Assembly (NCBI GenBank): GCA_005765155.1
Contig: VCCP01000003.1
Span: 1,302,001-1,366,000, forward strand
Origin: Zelopaecilomyces penicillatus
Lineage: Eukaryota; Ascomycota; Sordariomycetes; Hypocreales; Pseudodiploosporaceae
Reading direction: 5' to 3'
DNA length: 64,000 nt
Position numbers and translations under genes: made by a program. This document shows positions 24,836 through 36,031 of this stretch, piece by piece (within the stretch, counting starts at the first letter, position 1; each line of letters starts with the position of its first letter). The notes under the pieces were generated by a model. It saw nothing but the letters and a program-made list of their open reading frames with translations. It made no database searches and was not told the origin of the DNA.

Positions 24836-27800
24836 TCACAGAGCCCACTCTTGCGGGTTGTCATCACGCGTGATAAAAGGCTCGTCTATTTTCTTAATAG
24901 CGAAATCACTACACAATATGCTGAGGGATCCCGTGTTAGTCAAGCTTGGTTGGTCGAGGTAAGGTGGATAGGAAATAATCAGCCACTTACCATGATGAGG
25001 CCACTAGTGAATCTAGCTCAGCAACGACTGCTTCTCGTTTTGAGCCGCTTACGAGACCCTTATGTATCTGCATCTGAAGCTCCTTAATTCTCGACGATTT
25101 GGCTACACCAGCTTGCTCCAGCACCTTCCGCCCCATGCAGTCTGAGTGAAATGAGTGCTGGCATGGGAAGACGAAGAATTGCCTGCTGAGAAGGGGAAGT
25201 CCACAAACGTAGCACTTCTCCCCTGGCTCTACAATGGCGTATCGATGATCAAGGGCAGCAATGTCCATTTTGATGTTCGAAGCCGTTTGTGAGGACTCGT
25301 CCATTTCTTTTTTCAAGTTGTCAATGTTCCGGCTATAATCCTCGAGGGCCTCGCATATCTCCTCCTTGAAATCATCAATGACGACAAAATCAGGGAAGAA
25401 GGGTATCAGATCCTCAATTTTAAGCAAGTCGCACCGTTTGAGGAATTCGATTGCCGCCTTGATTCCGTCTGATTGTGAGATGACCTTGCGAGCAACAGCA
25501 AGCCAAAGTTTCTTCCGCAGCTGGGGGTTGGACATGGGCCTATCTGCAATGACTGCTGCTAATTCGACTTCGTTGTGCGACAGCGCCAGGTCAACAGCCT
25601 GGAGGTACTGGCCCATGCTGGTGTAAATATGGACGCACGACAGCGTTCGGTGGTGCCGGATGCACTGCCGTAGAGCAAAATCTGGATCATATCGTTGCTC
25701 GTCGCCTTGCGCTTGCAAGTACGACAAAAGACCCGACTCATCCTTGGAGGGATGCGAGGCATAAATGGACACCAGGGTGTTGTGCACCGCCGCATCCTTG
25801 GAGTTGAGTTGATATACTACATAGTTTAGGTACCGTATAGCCTGATTTTGCGACAAGGAATCGTTGTAGAGCGTGCGGTTGTACTCGAGCAGGGCGGGTA
25901 TGAGGCTTCGAGGTTTGAGATCCCCATGCCTCATCAAGATATCCACAGTGTCCTTGGCAACGTGTGTCATCAGCACACTGCTGTATCGGTAAAACGCGTC
26001 GGGATCTGTTTGTTTCTTAAGCACGTTGAGCACATCCGCCCAGCGTTCACGCTGCACCCAATAGGACAAGACATAATTGTAGTCATTTACCGCATTGGCA
26101 AAGTAAAGGAGCTCCTCTTCTCGACCATGGCTGCTGATAACATCGTAGACAGTTTTATGATCTAGATCGTGCTTGTACTTGTTGGTAAATTCATGATACT
26201 CTCGTCTTACAGCGTCTAGTGCCTTCCGTGACTCGGCTGGGTTCATCTTCTCTGACAGCTCTGCCTGTGTGACAATTGTATCATCTAACGAGTTGAGCTT
26301 GGCCATGAAGATCTCGACGAGCCAGCTGGCAATCATCACCCGTTGCATAATGGCAGATTTCTTGGTTGTTGCTAGCTTGGTAAGCAGAAACTTGCGCAGG
26401 GCATCAGGCTGGTTATTGTCTATAAGTGTCAGGGCAATTTCCTCGAAAGGCTTGTTGCTCCGACCATAGACCAAAGCCGACTCATTCCAGTGACCTTTGG
26501 TAGCAAGATGGTCTCCATAGGCTGCAGATACAGTCTCCTTTTGGGTCTGCGTGCGGGCCTGTTGCAACGCCAGGTCAAACTGTTGCATTTCCATCATGAT
26601 TTGCCAAATGTTTCTTTCTTCCTCTCGCACGACAATCTCAAAGATCTCGGAGGACGTGAAGAGCCAGAAGGTATTCTTTTGCACGTCCACTGAAAACCCG
26701 ACTGTCTTCTGGCCGGAGGAGAGTACGTCATGCTCAGAGACCATTTCTCCTGTAAGTCGATTCGTGGTAATGACTCTGTCACCAACTAGGTTCACAATAT
26801 GCCACTGCGTCAGGGCAATGGCATCTATTGCTTCGGATGTCGGTTTGCGTCTGCCTGAGCTTTCGGGGCTGATGATGTGTGATCTTGACAACAACTGCGA
26901 GTCCCCAAATACTTTGGGGCCTAGATTGCCATCAACTGGAGAATTTAAGAGCTTTCCATGAAAGATGCCTTGAGATGACAACCACGCAAAGGCACGCTCG
27001 GGCATATTGTCCATGTTACCATGCGCATCGGGGGGGTCGGGGGACACAACCAACGCAGAATTGGCTCCTGATGATGCTCGTGAAAGCTCGTGGACAGCAG
27101 GCTGTTCCGACTCAAATAGCCTGGTATATACAGACCCACTTCCATCATTTACTAGGTTGATTCTACCAGCCAAGTGGAACAGCCTGTTCGGGGTGCTGAT
27201 CATGACCCTGCGCAAATCGGACTTGCCTTGCAAATTATCTACCCAGAGGCCGGTGATGGGCCCATCAGGAAGCTTGTGCAAGTTCTTCAGGTGTTTCACC
27301 TCCTTCTTATAGAACTCGTTTGATGTTTCAATGAACGCTTCGTAGATATTGCCATCTGAGGCGCCGATAAGGATCTCCCGTGTGGATGCGGTCGGCAATG
27401 ACGGGTTCCAGGCCACGCTCTCTATCGAGACTCCGCGCAATCGGCCAAGCGGTCGAGGCTGTTTCGACTGCGAATGTAGATAGTAGTTCTCTCCAAGAGC
27501 TGTGCAGATGAGAAGATGCGAGGCGGTCGGATCGAGAAACATGCGCCGGATGACGCCGACTTCGGATGGTTTCTTGGGTAGGTCGATGTCTGCATTTGTG
27601 GTATTAGCCCAGTTCTGATCCCTCCATAAACTGCCATATCCCTCGCTGTGCACCCTAGCGCCGAAGTGTAGGGTCTCCAAGGCTTACCGTCAATGTCCTC
27701 GGGCCTATTCAAATCGATGCGGAGAATCCGACTGTTGGATAGAGCCAGAATGATGACATTATTGGCAACCTGGGCGGCTACGAAGTCCGCCGCGATGGAG

Positions 27801-27904
27801 AACTGGAGCTGCACCCTCTCGACGGTGAAGATGGGTAGGTCGCCTTCCTCCAGGCCCGCGGCGCCGTTGGCAGCGACGAAGCCGTCGTGGGGATCGAGAG
27901 CCAT
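24836..27904 (-). CDS. Vps18/Pep3, HOPS/CORVET tethering subunit
   Basis: Vps18 is a core subunit of the HOPS and CORVET complexes that tether membranes for fusion at the vacuole and endosome. Three exons are inferred: 27688-27904, 24991-27589 and 24836-24920, with introns of 98 and 70 bp. They give about 966 aa, the expected length. The N-terminal half reads as the Pep3/Vps18 beta-propeller (for example ICTALGENYYLHS and PLGRLRGVSIESVAWNPSL), followed by a helical clathrin-repeat region. The C-terminus carries a RING-H2 finger: CYVCGLPL, FPCQHSFHSDCM and a final CILC. That last CxxC pair is in the third exon, after a GTAAGT donor at 24990. Reading through the donor would end the protein at a false stop and lose two zinc ligands. 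The tail DEPFITRDDNPQEWAL is typical of fungal Vps18. Confidence 0.93.
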
Positions 27905-29460
27905 GGCGGATTGGATCGGCTCTACAAATGCATGCCTGGCAGAGATGTTGTTCGGGCTGTCAATTGCCAGTTACTGGCAAGCGAGAGCCAGTCGGGAGGA
28001 GGAGGATAAAGCAGCTGAGAATCGCGCCTTGGTCGGTGAGATGGCCGTTACTCGTAATTGATGATGAGGTGTTGGGGAAGCTCGGGGGCTTCGAAGTGGA
28101 GAGCTCGGCTGAAGCTTGGAGGGGGCTTCGGTGTGAAGGACTGGGCTGGTATTGGGGTAGAAATGGAATGGCAGGTTGTAGCCTTGGAGGCTGCCATGAA
28201 ACGCGGGCCAATCGAAGACCCATGTATTGGATTTGTGCCTAGAGGTTCTTCTTCCAGTGACCACCTACTAAGCACGGACGGGCTATCAACCAGTGACGTC
28301 TACGCAGCACAAGCACAACACTGCACGGAGCAAAAGAGACCTTGATACGCTACTGTGTTTATATGCGTTGTATACAATTAATTACTTGACAAACGCAAGA
28401 CAATGGGGTTTGACGTTCAAAGTAAACATCTCAATCAAATGTTCAAATAATGCTTTTGTATACGAAAACACTCCAAATCAAATATCGCCTGTAATAGTAA
28501 CATATCCGGTGATTTGCCTTGCATAGATTCTGCAAGTGTCTGTAGTACCCATCCATCGTCCCAACGAGCCGAAACGCCGCCAGACCAGCCCCAAGAAAAG
28601 AAAAGAAACCCGATTTGAGTTCCGATCCAAAAAAAAAAAAAAAAAAAAAAATGGCTCGAATTATAAAAACTCCCTCGCCCCCTGATATTTAAAACCATTA
28701 CCGTGGCTTTTAGAGCTAGTCGCTGCAAAGTGAAAGAATTTGTTCAAGGGATTTTCTCGCCCAGGGATGAGCTGCCTCGAAACGAGTGCAGAGCAATACA
28801 GACATCGTATAATAATCATGAGTACAAGCAAAACATCAAACCAATTTAATGACCAACATAATGTAATTGTGAATGAGTCGGCGTGTGGGTAGCCCTGTCG
28901 AATCCAAAAAAAAAGATGAAAAACAGTGAACAGCATGGCCTGTTGTACCAAACGCCATCCATGTGCGAGAGCACATTATGTAATATGACAAATCGGGGTA
29001 TTCCTCAAGTGCCTGCTTCAATGTCTCGGAGATATGTACTGATTATACTGGCTTGTGGTGCCGGAGGAAAATTGTAATGCGGAGCTTACACAGTTAACTT
29101 GGTTCACATTCGTCATCTCTCGCCGAGATTGAATCAATATGAAAGTTGAGAGCTGTCGCTTATTCGTACCTCCAGCATTGGAGGATGGAGAAACGCAAAA
29201 CGTCAGGTTTGAGCTACCAGTCCGACTTTTCGTGTTTATGGATGCCAAAAGCGTCTGAGTGACTATCCTTTGTAGTAACTTGAAGCGGCGATTTGTTGCT
29301 GGCGCCACCCTATCCCAGCCAGTATGTGTTATTTCTTGGTTGAAATTGTCAAGATGTGTGGCGGGGAAATTCCAACATCAATTTGCGAGAATTGAGAAAG
29401 AGCCCCAATTGCGCTTCGGTTTTCCAGCCTTGAACCTTACTTGCCCAGGTTTTGACACGG
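27905..29460. other. Intergenic region between Vps18 and the methyltransferase
   Basis: No gene is supported in these 1.5 kb. It should hold the Vps18 promoter on the left and the 3' region of the methyltransferase on the right. An A23 tract lies near 28629-28651. Short hydrophobic ORFs near 28660-28950 have no motif and are treated as chance. Confidence 0.6.
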
Positions 29461-30978
29461 TCAGCTCAGGACGCTATTAGTCTGAGAACTACTAGCTTGG
29501 GCGGGAAAACCATTCCAACTCTCATTTCGATCCGGTCGGAGCTGACTATATAGTTCGGAGTCTTCTGTGATGTGCTCTGTGCGAAAAGATGGTGTATACT
29601 GTCTTGAGGACGACGATGGCGGCGGTGGCGATGAATCCAGGGGTTTCCGTGCCACAATATTGCGCATTTTGAGGACAAGGCCCTTTGATGCGATGGGGTC
29701 CCTCGCGAGATTGGCGAGTTCTCGGGCAGCTTCTTCGATGGCCGCTTTGCACTTGTCAGGCTCCCATCCCATATACTGTGTTAGTAGTCGCAGGAAAATG
29801 GCCTCCAACGCGTCCAGACAAGCAATAAGCCATATCTGGCTTATCGTATTGTCCGCCACAGTCATCGGAATCACGTACTCGACGATCTGGATGTCCACGA
29901 AACCAGCGTCCATGAAGATGCGTGGAGTAAGGTGCGTGATGCCGCGCTTGCGCCCAGACACCTCCCCAGCGAGGTCTGCATCCCGGAATAGGCGATGGAT
30001 CGGAGAATCAGTGGAGAATTGGGAGCAGAATTTCCAGAGGCCTTCGGCGCAGTCAAAGTCCTGGACCTCGATCCAACCACCTGGCTTGATCGAGTAGTAG
30101 GCGCGGCTATATATGTAGTCCCAGTCCAGAAACGCGCCGATCAACCACCGGAAGTGAACCAGGTCATAGTAGTCGGGCGGGCGGTCCCATTCCTCAGCGT
30201 CTTCCAGCTCGAAGAAGACATTGGAGGGAACACTTTGCGTTTCGGCAATGGCGGAGATATCAGTGCCCACGACTTCGGTGTCTGGATATAGCTCGGCCAT
30301 TCGGATGGCCCAGTCACCAGTGCCAGTACCAACATCCAGAATGTGACTTGGGTTGTCAAGAGGCACACCGGTAATCTCATTGTCCAGCACATGGAGGAGA
30401 ACCTGATGTTGCAACGTCATACGTAGTTGCTCGATTTCGTCGTTAGGCATGAAGTAGTCTCGACAGTAGCGGCGGCCGTGAATTTCGCGATAGTCTAGCT
30501 CCTGGGTCCATAATGAGCGTGTCGAGGCAGCACTACACGTGGGATATTAGCCATGAGAGGCTCAAGGGGAAAAGGCTAGCCTATGAGGGGGGAAGGGGAG
30601 ATCCCAAACTCACGCATCTGAGTACATTGTGCGCTGGTCGCCTGACATGAAGTGCTCGGTCCGGGGATATTGGCTGACGGGATACACGGATGCCGTGTCA
30701 TGGTCGTCCTGATTCTCGAAATGGTCGAAGTGGTTGTGGTTGTTGGCGTCCGCCTCGGGCGTGTCGCTCATCTCCTCCTCGGTGTCAACTACACTAGTCA
30801 TTGCCGTCTGAGGTTCATCGCCACTCCCAGCGACATCGCTCATGGTGCCCTCGCTGGGGGGCCTGGCACTCCACGGCGCAATAGGCTCACAGGTAACCAT
30901 TGTGTCTGGATTGATCGGGATCTCGGCGGCCTGGTCTCGTATGCGCTGCCAAACTTTCAAGCGTTTCTTGTGTGCCAT
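29461..30978 (-). CDS. LaeA-like SAM-dependent methyltransferase
   Basis: A class I methyltransferase of the LaeA-like (Llm) group, which in fungi includes regulators of secondary metabolism and development. Two exons are inferred: 30614-30978 and 29461-30532, with an 81-bp intron (GTGAGT donor, GTGTAG acceptor), giving about 478 aa. The N-terminal ~120 residues are disordered and acidic. After the splice comes a GRRYCRDYFMPNDE stretch, typical of the family. The SAM-binding glycine motif ILDVGTGTGDW is at about residues 186-196, the acidic second strand is TEVVGTDIS, and YYSIKPGGWIEVQDFD follows. The C-terminus is S/P-rich. The start at 30978 is the first in-frame ATG; the longer upstream read would begin at GTG. 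No biosynthetic cluster lies beside it. Which member of the group it is, or what it methylates, cannot be told from sequence alone. Confidence 0.85.
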
Positions 30979-33781
30979 AGGCGAGCCGATCGATGGATTG
31001 GCCTGGCCGCTCCTCACTATCGTCGTGTGGGGCCTGCGGCAGAGGCAGCAGACGACATAGCACGAGGACACAGATGGTGTTGTCCAGTCGGAGATGCTGC
31101 GATCAAGGCAAGAGTCCCGACGGCTTTCGGCTGCTGCTAGTGTTCCGTGTAGTACTGGGGCAGAGCAGCCCACAGGGGGGGTGTTTGGTTCACAGCGCAG
31201 AGACGGGCCAAGGTGGAGAAGTTGTTGAAGATTGGTGGCCGTGGGAAGACGTGGTAGAAGAAGGGGGAGGGGGGAGAGGAAGTGTTGGCCCAGGGGATGA
31301 AGGAGGGGGGGCAGAAGCAGAAGATGGAAGACAGAAGGAGAGATGCCAGGATAAAGAATGACAGCAGCCCTCGTCTTACCCGCTCAAAGAAGGCGCTTCA
31401 TCAAGGACTCTTCCAGCCGTCAACGACAGGGTTTCCAAAGGCAGGGACTTGCAGGTTCTGGGCTTCAGGTCGCCTCCAACAATTATTAGGTAACAGCTGA
31501 GATTGCCGGGTTGGGCTGGTCAATTTCCTGGGTGGGCCTAGGTGTAAACAAGCTGCTGTGACTCTGTGCTGTCAGGGCTACAGTGCGGTGCAGCCGCTGT
31601 AAGGGACTGCTGTGAGTGCTGCCGTGAGTGCTGTGGGGGACCCGGCCTGGTGGATTCGGAGGGCCCGGGGGGGGTGAACCAGCCCAGTGTGGACAAGTGC
31701 CCGGGTAGCTGGTACGGGGGGTTGTGGAATGGAGCATTGAGAGCGCTAAGGTCTGCTGCTGGTGTGTTGTGTCCACTGTACAGAGTGATACCGACAATCA
31801 AAGAACCTATTTGTGAGCACAGATCCGTCTTTGTGCTGTGTTGGAGTGTTGGAGCGTTGGAGGGGTACATCCGTACAGTGATGTGTGTGGTTGTGCCAAC
31901 CTGGTACAGTGGGCGTGCTACTTGTACCTACAGGCGCATACTACGGGCGCTGTAGGACGGCGATAGCGTGCTGGCCTTGGCGCCACTGCCGGGGGCCTGG
32001 GCCAATTAACGATGGCAGTGCGAACGCTTAATTGCACACTGGCTAGCGCCAATGCGACTAAACCACTCTCAAACCTGTGGCCGTAGACTCGTGGTCGCCG
32101 AGTGAGCCGCAAGGAGAGCAAACTCATCGGCGACTTTAAATCTTGCCAAAAAAAAAAAAGGATCCTTTCAATGATGAGTGATCAGTCTGTTTCTGTCTCT
32201 GGCCCTGTCTTCTTGTTCTCTCTTTCCCTGCCTCTGCCCCATTTCTCCCCGTCTCCTCCCGTCGGCCCGCTCTAGTGCGAGAGAACTAACAAGTGAAATT
32301 ACTCGTACCAAGAAACCGGAATTTGGAATACTGCCTCGCCTTGGCGCCTGTTGGTCGGTTTTGTTTTGCAAGTTTGACATTTGATCATGAAGTGTACACA
32401 TACTAATAGAGCTTGCAAGCTACAGTGCTACCTCACACAAGCATCTCCCCCATCTCTCCCCCATCCTTTCTCCAACCGCACTCCTAGTCTTTGCACACCA
32501 CATCATTCCATCTCTGCAGGGCATCGCAACAATGGCCCCCGAATCTAACTAATGCCCGCTGAAACAACTCGGGCATGCAGCAGGAGCATACCGGTATGCT
32601 CCTAATTACGCCACGGCCCAAGCTGTTGGTTCGAAGACCCGACTGTGCGTTGTCATGACAGACCGCATCCATACTATGCATAGGTACCTAGTATCCATGC
32701 CTGCCTACTATAAGTACCAAATATCAGGTGCCCAAATAATCGCACAACCAGCTTTCCGAATTCCAATCCATCTCCCGGATACTTAATCCATTACGGCACT
32801 CGCAATGGCCACTGTAATCCGGAGCTGCCTGTCTTGCTGGGCTGTGAATCATACCTACCTACTACGAAGTATAGGTAGGTACCTAAGTAAGGAGGTAGGC
32901 AAGGTAGATAGACGATGCACCAGCAAGACAAGCTTCGCCCAACCGAGTAATTATCCGTCCCAGGCATCACCCCTGGACACAGAGCCAACACCGGCACAAC
33001 CACTTGTTGCACCAATCAATGCATGCCGGCTGCTGCTGTACCACCCCCAAACTCTCAATGCTCCGTACCACTCAGAAGCTGCCAATGCGAGCTGCTTAAC
33101 ACCCGTAACACGTCCAAGGCATGCAGACTCCGAGGACAAGGTGTCGGCGCTGCTGCATTGCTGGGCCCAACCGGCAGTCTGGCGACCAGTCGGAGTTTTG
33201 TCCGTATATTCCCATTGGGGCATGGTGCAGGTGGGGAACCGATCCGTTGCATTAGCTGGCAGCCCGACAGGTGAACTGTTGGACACCCGACTTGTGTTGA
33301 CAGGCTAGGTTTATATTACATACAGGAGTTCTTGTAGCACACAAGGTCCCTATGAAGGTCCCTTACTGTGCGTTGTGCGGGAGCATTCAAGGTGTGGCAG
33401 CACCCCTTCTGGCAGCAGTCCAGTTGGGGGCCGCCGCAAAACGAATTGACAGCAAACAGCAGCAAGGACCAGGGAAGCACAGACCTGCTCTTGCTCTTGG
33501 CTTCCTTGACCAGGTAAAGGCACAGGTGCAGGTGCATACAACTACTGTGCATTGCTTCCTGCCCTGGAGATATTGGTGCTGCATTACACGTGGTTGCAGC
33601 AATCCCAAAGAATTACTCTCGCTTCTTCCGTCTCTCCCATCAACTTCCTCTTTGCGGTTGCGATTACGCCCCTTGCAGATACGCTGCCGTCGCTTTCCGT
33701 CAGCAGCCATCCTTGTTCCTTGGGAACAAAGAAAAGAAGCAGAAGCATGCACACTCGACCCTGTCCGTCATGTCAACTCAC
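30979..33781. other. Intergenic region upstream of the methyltransferase
   Basis: No gene is supported here. The left part is the likely promoter and leader of the methyltransferase and has long purine-rich (GGGGGAGG-type) runs near 31250-31330. TACCTACC microsatellites occur near 32855-32900. A 149-codon ORF at 33352-33801 lacks motifs and partly overlaps the GT8 relic. Confidence 0.55.
32582..32603. other. Perfect 22-bp palindrome
   Basis: The half-site AGGAGCATACC is followed directly by its exact reverse complement, with no spacer. The centre is between 32592 and 32593. It lies in noncoding DNA. It could be a dimeric protein-binding site or chance. Confidence 0.85.
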
Positions 33782-34560
33782 CTCTCTTCGCCGCGCTGTG
33801 AAGGAAGCCTCCATTCGACCATCTGGCGCCGCAGATGCCGCTCTTGTCTAATAACCTCGTCAGTCATGGCGATCCATGGTTTTGGTACCGGCCAATCTGA
33901 ATAGTGAAAATGCTTGGCCTCGTTTTATATGTTTACACTTATGGCGACTACATCCCACTGTTCACTGACCCAGCCGAGATAATGCGCATGCTGGTCGTTT
34001 CGGAAGTCGCCCGTTAGGAGCCCCCGTCGGGTCGATGCAGCAGCACCATAGCGCTGTCTCCATAACGTAGCCCAGGTGATTCATGATCTTTATATCATAA
34101 TCGCTCCTGTCGGCATTGTTGTTGATGCGTTTTGCAATACACGCACACTCGGCGCTCAGCTATATCAGCATGACGTGCGGCTCCAGCTTATCCTTTGGGA
34201 ATGGCCAATAACTAAACTCCAAGGCATGGTGACGGCGCAGCATGGCATCGGAAACAGTTCGTCCAGGGTATGTAGCAGTGCAGCGTTGGAGTCAAGGCTG
34301 AGCACGCGGTCAAACCGAGTCAGGTTAAAGGCCAGCAGTTCCACGTATGAATCAGATCGCATCTCTGTACAGCAGAAAAATGAAACACTCGTCAGCCGAC
34401 ATTACCTGCCCATGCATACAATAACATTTCATATCTCAGATACGGCCTTACCCTTGCAGGCGCCGTCTCTTTGGTATTCATTCACGGGCATCAAATGGAC
34501 CGCGTAATCATCGCAAGCCACAGAAATATGATGTTGTGTGTTGTGAAATATGATTTCGTA
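33782..34560 (-). pseudogene. Decayed GT8-family glycosyltransferase
   Basis: The minus strand holds the relic of a fungal family 8 glycosyltransferase (glycogenin/GNT1-like, Golgi or cytosolic sugar transfer). The exon ending at 34452 reads VACDDYAVHLMPVNEYQ. An 87-bp intron (34365-34451, GTAAGG and TACAG) joins it to SYVELLAFNLTRFDRVLSLD, with NAALLHTLDELF following; this is the metal-binding strand region, where the usual DSD is now DSN. Homology then changes frame several times: YWPFPKDKLEPHVMLI, a TAG where CAG is expected, then LSAE and SDYDIKIMNHL, then GDSAMVLLHRP in another frame, then LLTGDFRNDQHAHYLG, an in-frame TAA, and finally NEAKHFHYSDWPVPKPW. At least two frameshifts and two stops make it non-functional. 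The conserved N-terminal start of the family was not found upstream. Confidence 0.8.
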
Positions 34561-36031
34561 ACCCGTACTCGGACCTCTTGTTTGTACATTCCTCCATCGC
34601 TGCCTCTTGAGATTTGCGCTGAAATAAGAACAACAGAAATCACTGATATAATTCACGGTCCAGGATTATCTGAAGACGAACAAGATGTCATCGAGAATGA
34701 ACCGAAATCTTTTCTAAAAGGAAACCCAAGGAGACAAAAAGGAAGATTGGCACCTTATCCTCAGTTATAGATATCCTACTAAAACACATCAAACATCAAC
34801 TCTGACGCGACCATCAAACCAACGTTCAAAGCAAGCACCTTGGTCCAAACAAGCAGCCACCACACCTTATCACTTTCAATCGCCACATTGCCACTGGTCT
34901 CGGGACTGGAAACGGAAACAGGAACTTCTCGACACCACAATTACCTATGTTCTTGGAATTCCTTTTCGGGGCCCATACGCAGAATCAATCAAAACTACCG
35001 GGAGTAGGCTTCAGGCAGAACGATTTATCCGCATCGACAATGGAGAATAGCCGTGCCGACCTACATCCGCCGTGCTAAAAGGAGTATTATTTACAGCCGG
35101 CGCTTCGTCCCGGGCGGCTCCTTCGCGGAAGTACGCAGTATGGGCCGGGTGGGGGAAATGCATGTATATTTTTGTGCCGACCACCCGTGACGGTCTCCGT
35201 CAATGACGAAATTTCGAAACGGGATAGGATGGTTTTTTTTGGGTAGCTTGTCATATATAGAGAAATGAATTCCTTGTGTGCTTTCCAATCTAGCCACGAA
35301 CAGTAAAATGCGCCCCCGTTACCGGATTTAGAAACAAGATGCTGGTGTCAGAATTTGACACTCGCTAGTGTCGAAATATCATTATATTCTGCAGACGTCA
35401 CATTTGTGTTGAAGGGGGTAATTGAACATGGCAATGTCAAAATAATCAGTCGCCGTTGGAGGCGAACTTGACGTCGGTACACACCTGTAAGCAAAGTTCA
35501 TAATTATTTACTGGTTGCAACCGTTTGGAACGTGGCCGCTGGCGACAGATGTAAGAAACACGCAATACTTTAGTTGTTCCTTTTGAAATCAAAAGTTGCT
35601 GAAGATTTGCTAGAGATTTATCAAATGTTGCTAGAGTCCAACATTCCATGTCCAGATTTGATGGGGAAAATGTACAAGGTTCACAATGCAAGTTACGCAG
35701 CTGAGAAGATTTGAATTTGATAAATGAATTTTGATGGGTATCATAAAATAGAAAACTGAAATTCATAAACAAATTTTGATGGGTATCATATAAACAAAAC
35801 TGAATTCGATAAAATGAATTTTGATGGGTATCATAAAAACGCCTTTTCCAATCCCCAACTCCAGCAAAATGCCTTGTAGCAATCAAACACCTTTTGAACG
35901 AATTAGTAAAGGTGGACTCTGGAGTTGATGAAATACAAATGATCTCCCTCGAGACCAAGTGAGATTCAACAACTTACCATGTGATATCAATGCAACAAAT
36001 TTGAAGAGCTTCAGGCTATTCCGCAATAGTC
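34561..36031. other. Noncoding stretch with minisatellite
   Basis: No intact gene is supported. The left end could contain the lost 5' part of the GT8 relic. The right half is AT-rich and holds the 45-bp minisatellite. A 170-codon ORF at 35446-35958 spans that repeat, begins at TTG rather than ATG, and is not believed to be a gene. Confidence 0.55.
35715..35850. repeat. Three-copy 45-bp minisatellite
   Basis: The core AATTTTGATGGGTATCATA occurs at 35727, 35772 and 35817, an exact 45-bp period. Flanks of each unit are AT-rich and less conserved. Because 45 is a multiple of three, the minus-strand translation shows a 15-residue periodicity (YDTHQN), but there is no good gene model. Confidence 0.9.

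Noticed and set aside
30979..31173. 65-codon N-terminal extension of the LaeA-like methyltransferase
   Set aside because: It begins at GTG and has the composition of untranslated leader; the first in-frame ATG is 30978.
32560..32650. tRNA-like B box (GGTTCGAAGACC)
   Set aside because: No A box at the right distance, no acceptor stem and no cloverleaf could be drawn; the motif alone is not enough.
33352..33801. 149-codon plus-strand ORF
   Set aside because: No motif, no conserved composition, and its right end overlaps the better-supported GT8 relic on the other strand.
34076..34507. 143-codon plus-strand ORF
   Set aside because: Antisense to the GT8 relic; the minus strand carries the conserved motifs.
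35446..35958. 170-codon minus-strand ORF across the minisatellite
   Set aside because: It starts at TTG, not ATG, and its apparent internal protein repeat is explained by the 45-bp DNA repeat.
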